Positions 9,596-17,990 of a DNA stretch of 64,000 nucleotides are shown one piece after another (the first letter of the stretch is position 1; every line of letters begins with the position of its first letter). The notes beneath the pieces were generated by a model, which worked only from the letters and a program-made list of their open reading frames with translations, was not told the DNA's origin and searched no databases. A program made the position numbers and the translations under genes. The stretch comes from Bacteroidaceae bacterium (GTDB lineage: Bacteria; Bacteroidota; Bacteroidia; Bacteroidales; Bacteroidaceae): NCBI GenBank assembly GCA_017560125.1, contig JAFYOS010000027.1:34472-98471 (forward strand), given 5' to 3'.

Positions 9596-10588
9596 ATGGC
9601 GATATTAACATTTCAAAAACCTGATAAGGTAATAATGTTGGAGGCGACCGATTTCTTCGGAAAGTTCGAGTTTCGTCCTTTGGAACCCGGTTTCGGTACT
9701 ACCGTTGGAAATGCCTTGCGTCGTATCCTTCTCTCTTCACTCGAGGGCTTTGCAATCAACTACATCCGCATTGCAGGTGTAGAGCATGAGTTCGCAACAG
9801 TTCCCGGTGTAAAAGAGGATGTTACCAACATTATATTGAATCTGAAGAAGGTTAGATTCAAAAGAGTGGTTGAGGAGTTCGAGACTGAGAAAATCTCAAT
9901 CAACGTAGAAAATACAGAAGAATTCAAGGCTGGCGACATCAGCAAGTATTTAACCGGATTTGAAGTGTTAAACCCGGAGTTAGTCATTTGCCATCTCGAC
10001 TCATCGGCTAAAATGCAGATTGAAATCAGCATCAACAAAGGTCGTGGTTACGTACCCTCTGACGAAAACAGAGAGTTCTGCACCGATCCTGCAATGATTC
10101 CAATCGACTCTATCTACACTCCTATACGTAATGTCATGTATCAGGTAGAGCCCTTCCGCGTTGAGCAGAAGACCGACTACGACCGTTTGGTACTTGAGAT
10201 TACAACAGATGGTTCCATCCACCCGAAGGAGGCTCTTAAAGAGGCTGCAAAAATATTGATTTACCACTTCATGTTGTTCTCAGATGAGAAGATCACCATC
10301 GAGACCAGCGATATGGACGGTAATGAAGAGTTCGACGAAGAGGTACTGCACATGCGTCAGTTGCTGAAGAGCAAGTTAGTTGACTTGAACCTTTCAGTAC
10401 GTGCTCTTAACTGTCTCAAGGCTGCCGATGTTGAAACACTTGGTCAGTTGGTACAGTATAACAAAACAGACCTTCTTAAGTTCCGTAACTTTGGTAAGAA
10501 ATCGCTCACTGAGCTTGATGATTTGCTCGAGAGTCTGAATCTTTCGTTTGGAACAGATATTTCAAAATACAAATTAGATAAAGAATAA
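9596..10588 (+). CDS. rpoA: DNA-directed RNA polymerase subunit alpha
   Basis: A 330-residue subunit. The N-terminal dimerisation domain (about 1-230) includes [23 protein letters not shown]. The C-terminal helix-hairpin-helix domain (about 250-325) includes [20 protein letters not shown] and [10 protein letters not shown], which bind UP-element DNA and activators. The length matches the family. It lies between rpsD and rplQ. Confidence 0.98.
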   Translation: MAILTFQKPDKVIMLEATDFFGKFEFRPLEPGFGTTVGNALRRILLSSLEGFAINYIRIAGVEHEFATVPGVKEDVTNIILNLKKVRFKRVVEEFETEKISINVENTEEFKAGDISKYLTGFEVLNPELVICHLDSSAKMQIEISINKGRGYVPSDENREFCTDPAMIPIDSIYTPIRNVMYQVEPFRVEQKTDYDRLVLEITTDGSIHPKEALKEAAKILIYHFMLFSDEKITIETSDMDGNEEFDEEVLHMRQLLKSKLVDLNLSVRALNCLKAADVETLGQLVQYNKTDLLKFRNFGKKSLTELDDLLESLNLSFGTDISKYKLDKE

Positions 10589-10590
10589 TT

Positions 10591-11058
10591 ATGAGACATA
10601 AAAAATCTTTTAATCATTTGGGCCGTACTGCATCTCACCGTAAGGCTATGTTGTCTAACATGGCAATCTCGTTGATCATGCACAAAAGAATCACTACGAC
10701 CCTCGCAAAGGCAAAGGAGTTGAAAAAATTCGTTGAGCCTTTGATCACAAAGTCTAAAGAAGACACAACAAATTCTCGTCGTGTAGTATTCAGCTACTTG
10801 CAGAACAAGGAGGCTATCATCGAACTTTTCGGTACAATTTCTGAGAAGGTTGCTGAGCGTCCCGGTGGTTACACACGCATCATTAAGCTCGGTAGCCGTC
10901 TTGGTGACGCAGCTGAGATGTGTTTCATCGAGTTGGTTGACTTCAACGAGAATATGGCTAAGCCCGCTGCCAAGAAGGCACGTACACGTCGTTCAGGCAA
11001 GAAGGCTGCCGCTCCTGTTGCAACAGAGGCACCTGCTGAGGAAGCAGCTGCAGAATAA
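10591..11058 (+). CDS. rplQ: 50S ribosomal protein L17 with Ala-rich tail
   Basis: A 155-residue protein with the core L17 signature [20 protein letters not shown] and the conserved [19 protein letters not shown] near residue 90. After about residue 127 it has a low-complexity tail rich in Lys/Arg then Ala/Glu, an extension common in Bacteroidota and absent from E. coli L17. It is the last gene of the ribosomal cluster. Confidence 0.97.
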   Translation: MRHKKSFNHLGRTASHRKAMLSNMAISLIMHKRITTTLAKAKELKKFVEPLITKSKEDTTNSRRVVFSYLQNKEAIIELFGTISEKVAERPGGYTRIIKLGSRLGDAAEMCFIELVDFNENMAKPAAKKARTRRSGKKAAAPVATEAPAEEAAAE

Positions 11059-11098
11059 GCCAAAATACGAATATCCCAATAAGGGAGATGTTATACTG

Positions 11099-11135
11099 AA
11101 AGTTTGCCGAGCGTGAGTTCGGCAAACTTTTTTTT
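11099..11135 (+). terminator. Intrinsic terminator of the ribosomal protein cluster
   Basis: A perfect 12-base-pair stem (AAAGTTTGCCGA with its complement) around an 8-base loop is followed directly by a T-run. It lies 40 bases after the rplQ stop and closes the long spc/alpha transcript. Confidence 0.93.
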
Positions 11136-11158
11136 ATCATTATTTATATTTTCTTCGG

Positions 11159-11189
11159 TTGTTTTTTCTCGTCATCGATGCTATATTTG
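11159..11189 (+). promoter_or_regulatory. Bacteroidetes-type promoter for the glycine-zipper lipoprotein
   Basis: TTG at 11159-11161, a 20-base spacer, then TATATTTG at 11182-11189, matching the known -33 TTTG / -7 TAnnTTTG consensus. The coding start at 11210 lies 20 bases beyond the -7 box, so a start at 11159 would fall inside the promoter. Confidence 0.8.
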
Positions 11190-11209
11190 CACTTATAAAC
11201 AACCAACCC

Positions 11210-11899
11210 ATGGGTATTATAAAGAAAATAGTATATCCGATACTTCTTGCCACCATTCTTGTGGCATGTTCATCGACCAATGCCTCGCAGGTGATGGCGA
11301 CGATGAGTGGTTTGCAGGCAGGCGCCACATTGGGCGGCGCCATTGGCGGAATGACATCGCGCTCACACCGCGGATACTTCCGAGGAACCACTATTGGAGC
11401 GATTTCGGGCGCAGCAATAGCTGCAATATCCACAGCCCCACGCAAGCCCCGTGCCGAGCGCGACGACAATTATTCCCAGTACAACGATTCGCCACGCCGC
11501 TCCAAAAAGAAGCCGGCTACGAAATATCCTTCGCCCCTCTCAGGTCTTCGAAGCGATGTGCGCGTAACTAATGTCGTTTTCCGCGACGCATCGGGTGACG
11601 CTGTGCTACAGCCCGGCGAGTCGGCAACACTCAGCTACGACGTCATCAACGTGACCCCCAACGTCATACCTCTGCTGTTACCGCGCATGGAGCTTGAGCG
11701 CAACGCTTCGCACATACATATTTCGCCCATGCAGGGAATCACCCATTTGCAGCCGGGCGAAGGTGTGCGATACTCCGTCACCCTCACCGCCGACCGCAAG
11801 GTAAAAGGAGGCGACACCCAGGTGCTCTTCTACCTCTCCTCGGACAACGGCGCCACCTACACCGCGATGAATACATTCCAGTTCAGAACAAAGAAATAA
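11210..11899 (+). CDS. Glycine-zipper lipoprotein of unknown function
   Basis: A 229-residue protein. The N terminus MGIIKKIVYPILLATILVAC ends in a lipobox (LVAC), so it should be a lipid-anchored envelope protein. Residues about 33-75 form an Ala/Gly-rich segment with GxxxG-type spacing (AGATLGGAIGGM, GTTIGAISGAAIAAIS), as in glycine-zipper membrane-associated proteins. The last 110 residues look like a beta-sandwich (LQPGESATLSYDVIN, LQPGEGVRYSVTL). The ATG at 11210 is chosen because it gives the signal peptide and follows the promoter. A single-gene unit; a structural or scaffold role in the envelope is only inference. Confidence 0.8.
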   Translation: MGIIKKIVYPILLATILVACSSTNASQVMATMSGLQAGATLGGAIGGMTSRSHRGYFRGTTIGAISGAAIAAISTAPRKPRAERDDNYSQYNDSPRRSKKKPATKYPSPLSGLRSDVRVTNVVFRDASGDAVLQPGESATLSYDVINVTPNVIPLLLPRMELERNASHIHISPMQGITHLQPGEGVRYSVTLTADRKVKGGDTQVLFYLSSDNGATYTAMNTFQFRTKK

Positions 11900-11932
11900 T
11901 CGGGCAATCGGCTTATGTATTAAATTTCTTTG

Positions 11933-11940
11933 TATCTTCG
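11933..11940 (+). promoter_or_regulatory. Putative -7 element before the sulfhydrylase gene
   Basis: TATCTTCG fits the TAnnTT(T/C)G form used elsewhere in the window and lies 46 bases before the ATG at 11987. No TTG is seen at the proper -33 distance, so support is partial. Confidence 0.45.
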
Positions 11941-11986
11941 CATGATAAAAATAATCCTCACCAACAGAGTATAAAATATACACAAT

Positions 11987-13273
11987 ATGCAGAACAAAAT
12001 GAAACCGGGCACCATGTGTGTGCAGGCAGGATGGACACCCAAGAAAGGTGAGTCCAGAGTATTGCCGATATTCCAGAGTACTACATTCAAATACGAAACA
12101 AGCGAGCAGATGGCACGCCTCTTCGACCTCGAGGACAGCGGCTATTTCTATTCTCGTCTTCAGAACCCCACCGTTGATGCAGTCGGCTCAAAGATTGCCG
12201 CTCTCGAGGGTGGTGTCGGTGCAGTCATGACCTCATCGGGCCAGGCAGCCAATTTTTATGCTATCTTCAACATCTGCCAGGCGGGCGACCACTTCGTGTC
12301 GGCAAGCACCATTTATGGCGGTACATACAACCTCTTCTCGGTGACAATGAAGAAGCTCGGTATCGACGTGACCTTCGTCGATGCAGACGCATCGGAGGAG
12401 GAGATACAGGCAGCCTTCCGTCCCAATACCAAGGCTCTCTTTGGCGAGACAATCTCTAACCCCAGCGTTAATGTGCTCGACCTCGAGAAATTCGTACGCA
12501 TTGCCCACAAGAACGGCGTGCCCGTCATCGTGGATAATACCTTTGCAACCCCCGTTAACTGCCGTCCCATAGAGTGGGGTGTAGATATCGTAACTCATTC
12601 AACTACAAAGTATATGGACGGTCACGCAGTAGCTGTAGGTGGCGCGGTTATCGACAGCGGTAATTTCGATTGGGAAGCATATCACGATAAATTTACCTGC
12701 CTCACCGAGCCCGACGATTCATACCACGGCCTCGTCTATACAAAAGCATTCGGCAAGGCAGCATACATCACCAAGATGGTTGCACAGGTGATGCGCGACC
12801 TTGGTGCAATGATGGCCCCCGAGAACGCCTTCCTCCTGAACCTCGGTCTCGAGACACTCCATTTGCGCATGCCCCGTCACTGTGAAAATGCCCAGAAGGT
12901 GGCCGAATACCTCGAGGCACATCCCATGGTCGAGTGGGTTAATTTCTGCGGTCTTCCCAGCAGCAAGTACAATGCACTTGCCAACAAGTATCTGCCCAAC
13001 GGCGCTTGCGGCGTTCTCGCCTTCGGCATCAAGGGTAGCAAAGAGGATGCCATCCGTTTCATGGATACACTCAAGCTGATTGCCATCGTGACACACGTAG
13101 CCGATGCTCGTTCATGCATCCTGCACCCCGCAAGCCACACACACCGCCAGCTCACCGACGAGCAACTGATAGAGGCAGGTGTAGCTCCCGACCTTATGCG
13201 TCTGTCGGTCGGAATAGAGGATGTCGAGGATATCATCGCCGACCTCGAGCAGGCATTCCAGACACTTGGATAA
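11987..13273 (+). CDS. metY: O-acetylhomoserine sulfhydrylase (Cys/Met metabolism PLP enzyme)
   Basis: A 428-residue PLP-dependent enzyme of the gamma family. The Schiff-base lysine is Lys208 in HSTTKYMDGH. Other landmarks are SSGQAANFYA, SASTIYGGTYNLF and the substrate-binding YSRLQNPT. The length of about 430 and the extra loop around residues 230-250 fit O-acetylhomoserine (thiol)-lyase rather than the roughly 390-residue MetB/MetC type. It would make homocysteine from O-acetylhomoserine and sulfide in the cytoplasm. Methionine gamma-lyase is a close relative, so substrate is not proved. A monocistronic unit with its own terminator at 13301. Confidence 0.88.
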   Translation: MQNKMKPGTMCVQAGWTPKKGESRVLPIFQSTTFKYETSEQMARLFDLEDSGYFYSRLQNPTVDAVGSKIAALEGGVGAVMTSSGQAANFYAIFNICQAGDHFVSASTIYGGTYNLFSVTMKKLGIDVTFVDADASEEEIQAAFRPNTKALFGETISNPSVNVLDLEKFVRIAHKNGVPVIVDNTFATPVNCRPIEWGVDIVTHSTTKYMDGHAVAVGGAVIDSGNFDWEAYHDKFTCLTEPDDSYHGLVYTKAFGKAAYITKMVAQVMRDLGAMMAPENAFLLNLGLETLHLRMPRHCENAQKVAEYLEAHPMVEWVNFCGLPSSKYNALANKYLPNGACGVLAFGIKGSKEDAIRFMDTLKLIAIVTHVADARSCILHPASHTHRQLTDEQLIEAGVAPDLMRLSVGIEDVEDIIADLEQAFQTLG

Positions 13274-13300
13274 TTCAGAAAACACAATCTGTAAATACCA

Positions 13301-13358
13301 ATAGAGCGACAGAGGCTTGGCGGCAACATGCGCCGGCTCCTCTGCCGCTCTATTTTTT
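13301..13358 (+). terminator. Intrinsic terminator after the sulfhydrylase gene
   Basis: A 15-base-pair stem with one mismatch (ATAGAGCGACAGAGG against CCTCTGCCGCTCTAT) encloses a GC-rich inner segment and ends in six T. It lies just before, and partly inside, the false upstream extension of the next gene, which supports the later start there. Confidence 0.85.
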
Positions 13359-13366
13359 CGCAAACC

Positions 13367-14140
13367 ATGACCCCTCAACTACTTGAATACAATCTGAGCC
13401 CCGATGTAACAGCCTTCTCCACCATGCGCGACGGCGGAGTGGGGCAGGGCACATACAGCTCGTTCAATATCACCCACTATTGCGGCGACAGCCCCGAAAA
13501 TGTCGCAGCCAACAGAGCGCTCTTGTGCGACAGGCTCGCCATAGAGGATGCGCGCCTTATATTGCCCCGCCAGACACACGGCACCGAGGTGCTGTATGTC
13601 GATGCAGCGTTTCTTGCCCTCGACCGCGAGGCGCAGACCGAGCGGCTCAACGGCGTCGATGCACTCTTCACCCGCGAGCTGGGGCTCTGCATAGGCGTTT
13701 CAACCGCCGACTGCGTCCCCATTCTCATCTACGACGAACCCACGCACGCGGTGGCAGCCATACACGCCGGCTGGCGCGGAACCGTGCAGCGCATCACCGA
13801 GAAAACCATTTCGGCTATGGCCAGCTCTCTCTCCCTGCCTAGTGCAAAGGCTGTGATAGCCCCCAGCATCTCCCTGGACGCTTTCGAGGTGGGTGACGAG
13901 GTTTACGACACATTTCGCGACGCCTCGTTCCCTATGCAACAGATAGCCAAACGCTACGGTGCCAAATGGCATATAGACCTGTGGGAGGCCAACCGATTGC
14001 AGTTGCTCGCCTGCGGCTTGCGCCCCGAAAATATAACCGTCAGCGGAGTGTGCACACACGCTTCGCACGAACAATTCTTCTCGGCACGCCGTTTGGGCAT
14101 CTCCTCGGGCCGAATATTCAACGGAATAATGATAAAGTGA
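13367..14140 (+). CDS. pgeF: Peptidoglycan editing factor PgeF-like (YfiH/DUF152 family)
   Basis: A 257-residue protein of the YfiH/laccase-domain family. The putative zinc-site residues are visible: His in LPRQTHGTEV, Cys in STADCVPI and His in IHAGWRGT. Family members were once called polyphenol oxidases; in E. coli PgeF prevents misincorporation of L-Ser in place of L-Ala in peptidoglycan precursors, and other members have purine nucleoside phosphorylase activity. The ATG at 13367 is chosen because an upstream in-frame ATG at 13328 lies within the metY terminator hairpin. No promoter of its own was seen. Confidence 0.87.
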   Translation: MTPQLLEYNLSPDVTAFSTMRDGGVGQGTYSSFNITHYCGDSPENVAANRALLCDRLAIEDARLILPRQTHGTEVLYVDAAFLALDREAQTERLNGVDALFTRELGLCIGVSTADCVPILIYDEPTHAVAAIHAGWRGTVQRITEKTISAMASSLSLPSAKAVIAPSISLDAFEVGDEVYDTFRDASFPMQQIAKRYGAKWHIDLWEANRLQLLACGLRPENITVSGVCTHASHEQFFSARRLGISSGRIFNGIMIK

Positions 14141-14266
14141 CGGCGACGGTGAATCTGCCGTGCCAACCCCTCAGCATGCATATCGTACGCTCTGTATGCA
14201 CCCGCGATTTGTGTGCTTTTTTTTATAAAAAAAGAGCTTATTTGTTCAAATTTCATTTATTTATAC

Positions 14267-14296
14267 TTGATATGTCATAAATACACCGTATCTTTG
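14267..14296 (+). promoter_or_regulatory. Promoter for the GH97 gene
   Basis: TTG at 14267-14269, a 19-base spacer and a perfect TATCTTTG at 14289-14296, 23 bases before the start codon. This is among the best matches to the Bacteroidetes primary-sigma consensus in the window. Confidence 0.85.
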
Positions 14297-14319
14297 TCTA
14301 AATTTTATAAACAACATCT

Positions 14320-16311
14320 ATGAAAATCTTAAAACTTTTATTGATTGCGTGCTTGTTCACATTGACAGCACAGGCACAGAAGAAGTATGAGCTTGCATCG
14401 CCCGACGGCAAGCTGAAGACAAACATCACAGCAGGTAAGCAGCTTACCTACGACATTGTTTTCAACGGTCAGCAGGTAATCGCAGCTGCTCCCATCTCTA
14501 TGGCATTGGAAAATGGCGAGGTATGGGGCGAAAACGACAAACCTACAAGCGCAAAACGCAAGAGCGTAAGTGCTAAGGTTGCTTCTCCTTTCTACCGTGC
14601 AACAGAGATGGAGGACAACTACAATCAGCTTGTTCTTTCTTTCAAAGGCAACTGGAGCGTTGAGTTCCGCGCCTACAACGATGGTATCGCTTACCGTTTC
14701 GTTAGCAAGAACAAGAAAGCTTTCAACGTTGTAAACGAAGAGGTTAACCTTCAGTTCAATTCAGATGCCAAGGGTACAGTTCCCTTCGTAATCCGTGGTT
14801 CAGACGGTAACTACGAGTCACAGTTCTTCAATTCATTCGAGAACCAGTACACTGTAAAGAACCTTTCTGAGCTCAACAAGAAACGTCTTATCTTCCTCCC
14901 CGCAATGGTAGAGGTTGAGAACAACGTAAAAATCTGTTTCACAGAGACTGACCTCAACAATTATCCCGGTCTTTACCTCAGCACAGAGAAGGGCGAGAAC
15001 CTCCTCAGCGGTGTATTTGCAAAATACCCCAAGGCACTCGAGCAGGGTGGTCACAACAACCTCCAGATGAAGATTAAGGAGCGCGAGAACTACATTGCAA
15101 AGGTAGAGGCTCCCCGTTCATTCCCCTGGCGTATCGCTGTTGTATCTGACAAGGATATCGACATCGCAAATTCAAACCTCAGCTACCTCCTCGCAGCCCC
15201 TTCAAAGGTTGACGATATCTCATGGATCAAGCCCGGTAAGGTAGCTTGGGAGTGGTGGAACTGCTGGAACATCGACGGCGTAGATTTCAACACCGGTGTT
15301 AACAACGCTACATACAAGGCATACATCGACTTCGCAGGTCGCAACGGTATCGAGTATGTAATCCTCGACGAGGGTTGGGCAGTAAACAAGAAGGCCGACC
15401 TCATGCAGGTTGTTCCCGAGATCGACCTCAAAGAGCTCATCGCTTATGCAGCTGAGCGCAACGTAGGTATCATCCTTTGGGCTGGTTACTATGCATTCGA
15501 CCGCGACATGGAGAACGTATGTAAGCACTACTCAGAGATGGGCGTTAAAGGTTTCAAGGTTGACTTCATGGACCGCGACGACCAGATGATGACAGACTTC
15601 AACTTCCGCGCAGCAGCGATGTGTGCTAAGTACAAGCTCCTTCTCGACCTCCACGGAACACACAAGCCCGCCGGTCTTAACCGCACATACCCCAACGTAC
15701 TCAACTTCGAGGGCGTTTACGGTCTTGAGCAGGCTAAGTGGGAAGATCCCAAGATCCTCGATCACGTAACATACAACACACAGCTCCCCTTCATCCGCCA
15801 GGTATCTGGTCCTATGGATTACACACAGGGTGCTATGCTCAACTCAACAAAGGGCAACTACAAACCCAACTACTACGAGCCTATGAGCCAGGGTACACGT
15901 TGCAACCAGTTGGCACTTTACGTTATCCTCGAGTCGCCTCTGAACATGCTTTGCGACAACCCCAGCAACTACGAGCGTGAGCCCGAGTGCACAAAGTTCA
16001 TCAGCGCAATCCCCACAACATGGGACGAGACTAAGGTTATCGACGGTAAGATTGGTGAGTACGTTGTAACAGCACGCCGCAAGGGTGACACATGGTACAT
16101 CGGTGGTATCACCAACTGGCACGGTCGCACAATCGAGGTTGACCTCTCATTCCTCGGTGGCAAGACTATGAAGGGTGAACTCTTCCGCGACGGTATCAAT
16201 GCATGGAAGAAGGCACGTGACTACAAACGCGAGGAGAAGAGCGTAGATACAAGCAAGAAATTCAAGATCTACATGGCTCCTGGTGGTGGTTTCTCACTCA
16301 AACTCCAGTAA
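14320..16311 (+). CDS. Exported glycoside hydrolase family 97 (alpha-galactosidase type)
   Basis: A 663-residue exported protein. Residues 1-20 (MKILKLLLIACLFTLTAQAQ) are a signal peptide; an N-terminal beta-sandwich runs to about 270, then a (beta/alpha)8 barrel, then a C-terminal beta domain. GH97 has two mechanisms. This protein has Asp415 in GFKVDFMDRDD and Glu470 in YGLEQAKW, the residues and numbers I recall for the nucleophile and acid/base of the retaining B. thetaiotaomicron enzyme BtGH97b, so hydrolysis of alpha-galactosides is more likely than the SusB alpha-glucoside reaction. Codon choice is unusually uniform, resembling ribosomal genes. It is monocistronic, with a strong promoter and terminator and no SusC/D neighbour. 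Confidence 0.9.
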   Translation: MKILKLLLIACLFTLTAQAQKKYELASPDGKLKTNITAGKQLTYDIVFNGQQVIAAAPISMALENGEVWGENDKPTSAKRKSVSAKVASPFYRATEMEDNYNQLVLSFKGNWSVEFRAYNDGIAYRFVSKNKKAFNVVNEEVNLQFNSDAKGTVPFVIRGSDGNYESQFFNSFENQYTVKNLSELNKKRLIFLPAMVEVENNVKICFTETDLNNYPGLYLSTEKGENLLSGVFAKYPKALEQGGHNNLQMKIKERENYIAKVEAPRSFPWRIAVVSDKDIDIANSNLSYLLAAPSKVDDISWIKPGKVAWEWWNCWNIDGVDFNTGVNNATYKAYIDFAGRNGIEYVILDEGWAVNKKADLMQVVPEIDLKELIAYAAERNVGIILWAGYYAFDRDMENVCKHYSEMGVKGFKVDFMDRDDQMMTDFNFRAAAMCAKYKLLLDLHGTHKPAGLNRTYPNVLNFEGVYGLEQAKWEDPKILDHVTYNTQLPFIRQVSGPMDYTQGAMLNSTKGNYKPNYYEPMSQGTRCNQLALYVILESPLNMLCDNPSNYEREPECTKFISAIPTTWDETKVIDGKIGEYVVTARRKGDTWYIGGITNWHGRTIEVDLSFLGGKTMKGELFRDGINAWKKARDYKREEKSVDTSKKFKIYMAPGGGFSLKLQ

Positions 16312-16340
16312 TAGAGCATCAGGTCTATCCTGAATAGATA

Positions 16341-16387
16341 AAATAGGTTGCGTCAATATCCATTTGACGCAACCTATTTCTTTTTTC
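16341..16387 (+). terminator. Intrinsic terminator after the GH97 gene
   Basis: A perfect 16-base-pair stem (16341-16356 with 16364-16379) with a 7-base loop is followed by C and a run of T. It lies 29 bases after the stop codon. Confidence 0.93.
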
Positions 16388-16403
16388 TCTTGTAAAGATA
16401 TTC

Positions 16404-16447
16404 TTCACTCGCTTAAAAAAAATATTCAAGCAAGCTTGATATTATTT
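16404..16447 (+). repeat. Direct repeat block 1, copy 1 (upstream of thiL)
   Basis: A 44-base block starting TTCACTCGCTTAAAAAA and ending GCTTGATATTATTT. It recurs almost exactly at 16561-16603, differing by one A in the A-run. Part of a duplicated array filling the 338-base gap between GH97 and thiL. Confidence 0.85.
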
Positions 16448-16476
16448 GGCCTTGCCGAAATTCGTTTTCACTCGTT

Positions 16477-16500
16477 GTTAATAAAAACAATTTTATTAAC
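16477..16500 (+). other. AT-rich hairpin in the thiL upstream region
   Basis: GTTAATAAAA and TTTTATTAAC form a perfect 10-base-pair stem around the 4-base loop ACAA. It sits between the two copies of repeat block 1 and may be a regulatory or mobile-element relic; nothing more can be said. Confidence 0.5.
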
Positions 16501-16514
16501 TCGTTTATATGAAT

Positions 16515-16539
16515 TTTTGCTCGTTTGGTGCTATCTTTG
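16515..16539 (+). repeat. Direct repeat block 2, copy 1 (promoter-like)
   Basis: A 25-base block from TTTTGCTCG to GCTATCTTTG, identical to bases 16601-16625. It includes a perfect TATCTTTG -7 box at 16532-16539, so a second promoter may lie 86 bases upstream of the thiL-proximal one. Confidence 0.85.
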
Positions 16540-16560
16540 AGATAAACCTCGAAGATAGCC

Positions 16561-16603
16561 TTCACTCGCTTAAAAAAATATTCAAGCAAGCTTGATATTA
16601 TTT
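16561..16603 (+). repeat. Direct repeat block 1, copy 2
   Basis: A near-identical copy of 16404-16447, immediately followed by copy 2 of block 2 with a 3-base overlap. The two blocks have different copy offsets (157 and 86 bases), so this is not one simple tandem duplication. Confidence 0.85.
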
Positions 16604-16625
16604 TGCTCGTTTGGTGCTATCTTTG
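16601..16625 (+). promoter_or_regulatory. Repeat block 2, copy 2, containing the probable thiL promoter
   Basis: Identical to 16515-16539. The TATCTTTG at 16618-16625 lies 24 bases before the thiL ATG, the usual distance. The nearest upstream TTG (16592-16594) is 23 bases away, slightly too far for a standard -33 element. Confidence 0.6.
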
Positions 16626-16649
16626 TAGTGAAATAGAATCCATACAATT

Positions 16650-17693
16650 ATGAACGAGATAAACAGAACGGAAATATCTACCATTGGTGAGTTCGGACTT
16701 ATAGAACACCTTACATCAGACATAACACCTGTCAATCAGGAAACGAAGCTCGGTGTCGGCGACGACGCTGCCATTTTGCAGTTCAACGACGACGAAGAGG
16801 TGCTTGTTTCTACCGACATGCTCATGGAGGGAATACATTTCGACCTCACATATGTACCCTTGAAACACCTTGGATACAAATCGGCGATAGTAAATTTCTC
16901 CGATATATATGCCATGAACGGTACTCCTAAGCAGATAACCGTTTCCATTGCTCTCGGCAAGCGTTTTTGCATAGAGGATATGGAGGATTTCTATGCAGGG
17001 CTCAAATTGGCGTGCGAGCGCCACAATGTGGATATTGTCGGCGGCGACACCACCTCGTCTCTCACCGGTCTTGCCATCAGCATTACTGTTATAGGCACCG
17101 CTCCCAAGGGAAAGAGCGTTAAGCGCAGCGGAGCGAAAACCACCGACCTCATATGCGTGTCGGGCGACCTCGGTGCGGCCTATATGGGCTTGCAGTTGCT
17201 CGAACGCGAGAAGATAGCCACTATGGACCAAGAGGGCGTGCAGCCCGATTTCGCTGGCAAGGAGTACCTGCTCGAGCGCCAGCTGAAGCCCGAGGCTCGT
17301 CGCGATATAATAGAGCGTCTGCGCGAAGCCAATGTAACCCCCACAGCTATGATGGACATTTCGGACGGCTTGTCATCCGAGCTGTTGCACATTTGCAAGC
17401 AGAGCAAGGTGGGATGCAGAATATACGAGGATAAAATCCCTGTCGATTACCAGACTGCGATAATGGCCGAGGAACTGAACCTCAATGTCATCACCTGTGC
17501 CCTCAATGGCGGCGAGGACTACGAACTGCTGTTCACCGTTCCTATTGCCGACCACGAGAAGGTTGCATCCATGAAGGATGTACGCCTCGTAGGCCACATT
17601 GTGAAAGAGGAACTCGGAGCAGCCCTCATCACCCGCGATGGCGTCGAAATGGAGCTCAAGGCGCAAGGTTGGAATCCCATGAAGAGCAAGTAG
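16650..17693 (+). CDS. thiL: Thiamine-monophosphate kinase
   Basis: A 347-residue cytoplasmic enzyme that phosphorylates thiamine monophosphate to thiamine pyrophosphate, the last step of the pathway. The Mg-ATP binding motifs are clear: GVGDDAAIL (about residue 36), STDMLMEGIHFDL, VNFSDIYAMNG and GGDTTSSLTG, followed by MDISDGLSSEL. The length is typical. It shares a 1-base gap with the small membrane-protein gene downstream. The upstream region carries duplicated blocks with two -7 boxes; no TPP riboswitch was recognised. Confidence 0.95.
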   Translation: MNEINRTEISTIGEFGLIEHLTSDITPVNQETKLGVGDDAAILQFNDDEEVLVSTDMLMEGIHFDLTYVPLKHLGYKSAIVNFSDIYAMNGTPKQITVSIALGKRFCIEDMEDFYAGLKLACERHNVDIVGGDTTSSLTGLAISITVIGTAPKGKSVKRSGAKTTDLICVSGDLGAAYMGLQLLEREKIATMDQEGVQPDFAGKEYLLERQLKPEARRDIIERLREANVTPTAMMDISDGLSSELLHICKQSKVGCRIYEDKIPVDYQTAIMAEELNLNVITCALNGGEDYELLFTVPIADHEKVASMKDVRLVGHIVKEELGAALITRDGVEMELKAQGWNPMKSK

Positions 17694-17694
17694 G

Positions 17695-17916
17695 ATGTTT
17701 GCCCACTATCTTCTACAGATAATAATGCTGCTGGCCGGTGTTGTCTCCCTGCTGGCAGCACTATTCAATTACGAATGGTTCTTCGGTGCAAGAAACGCCC
17801 AGCCCGTCGTTAAGTACATAGGGCGTCGCAACGCCCGCCTTCTTTATGGCGCAATGGGCGTTCTGCTCATCTTCTCGGCGCTCTTTTTCTACCATCGCAT
17901 TTCACACCTGTCGTGA
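17695..17916 (+). CDS. Small two-TM membrane protein, Imm17-like
   Basis: A 73-residue protein with two hydrophobic segments (about residues 5-24 and 50-67). Between them is a conserved-looking block, YEWFFGARNAQPVVKYIGRR. The length, topology and the pattern Trp-Phe-Phe ... Gly-Arg-Arg ... Ala-Arg-hydrophobic resemble the Imm17 family, annotated as immunity proteins of polymorphic toxin systems, but no toxin gene is adjacent. Translationally linked to thiL (start 1 base after its stop). It may be a housekeeping member of the family; function unknown. Confidence 0.6.
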   Translation: MFAHYLLQIIMLLAGVVSLLAALFNYEWFFGARNAQPVVKYIGRRNARLLYGAMGVLLIFSALFFYHRISHLS

Positions 17917-17948
17917 ACAAAAAAGCGTTCGGTGACGGTCGCTACCAT

Positions 17949-17978
17949 AGAGGGGCACGCATTGTGCCTCTTTTTTTA
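17949..17978 (+). terminator. Intrinsic terminator after thiL and the small membrane protein
   Basis: An AGAGG-GGCAC stem pairs with GTGCCTCT (two extra G bulged) and is followed by seven T. Confidence 0.8.
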
Positions 17979-17990
17979 TAGACGCAAATT

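Noticed and set aside
11900-11986. SAM or similar riboswitch before the sulfhydrylase gene
   Set aside because: Only about 87 bases are available, and no conserved stem pattern or sequence was seen.
13328-13366. Upstream ATG extension of the PgeF-like gene
   Set aside because: It lies in the loop and right arm of the metY terminator hairpin.
16404-16625. CRISPR array
   Set aside because: Only two copies of each block with unequal spacing and no regular spacers or cas genes.
16312-16649. TPP riboswitch before thiL
   Set aside because: No CTGAGA-type conserved core; the region is composed of duplicated AT-rich blocks instead.
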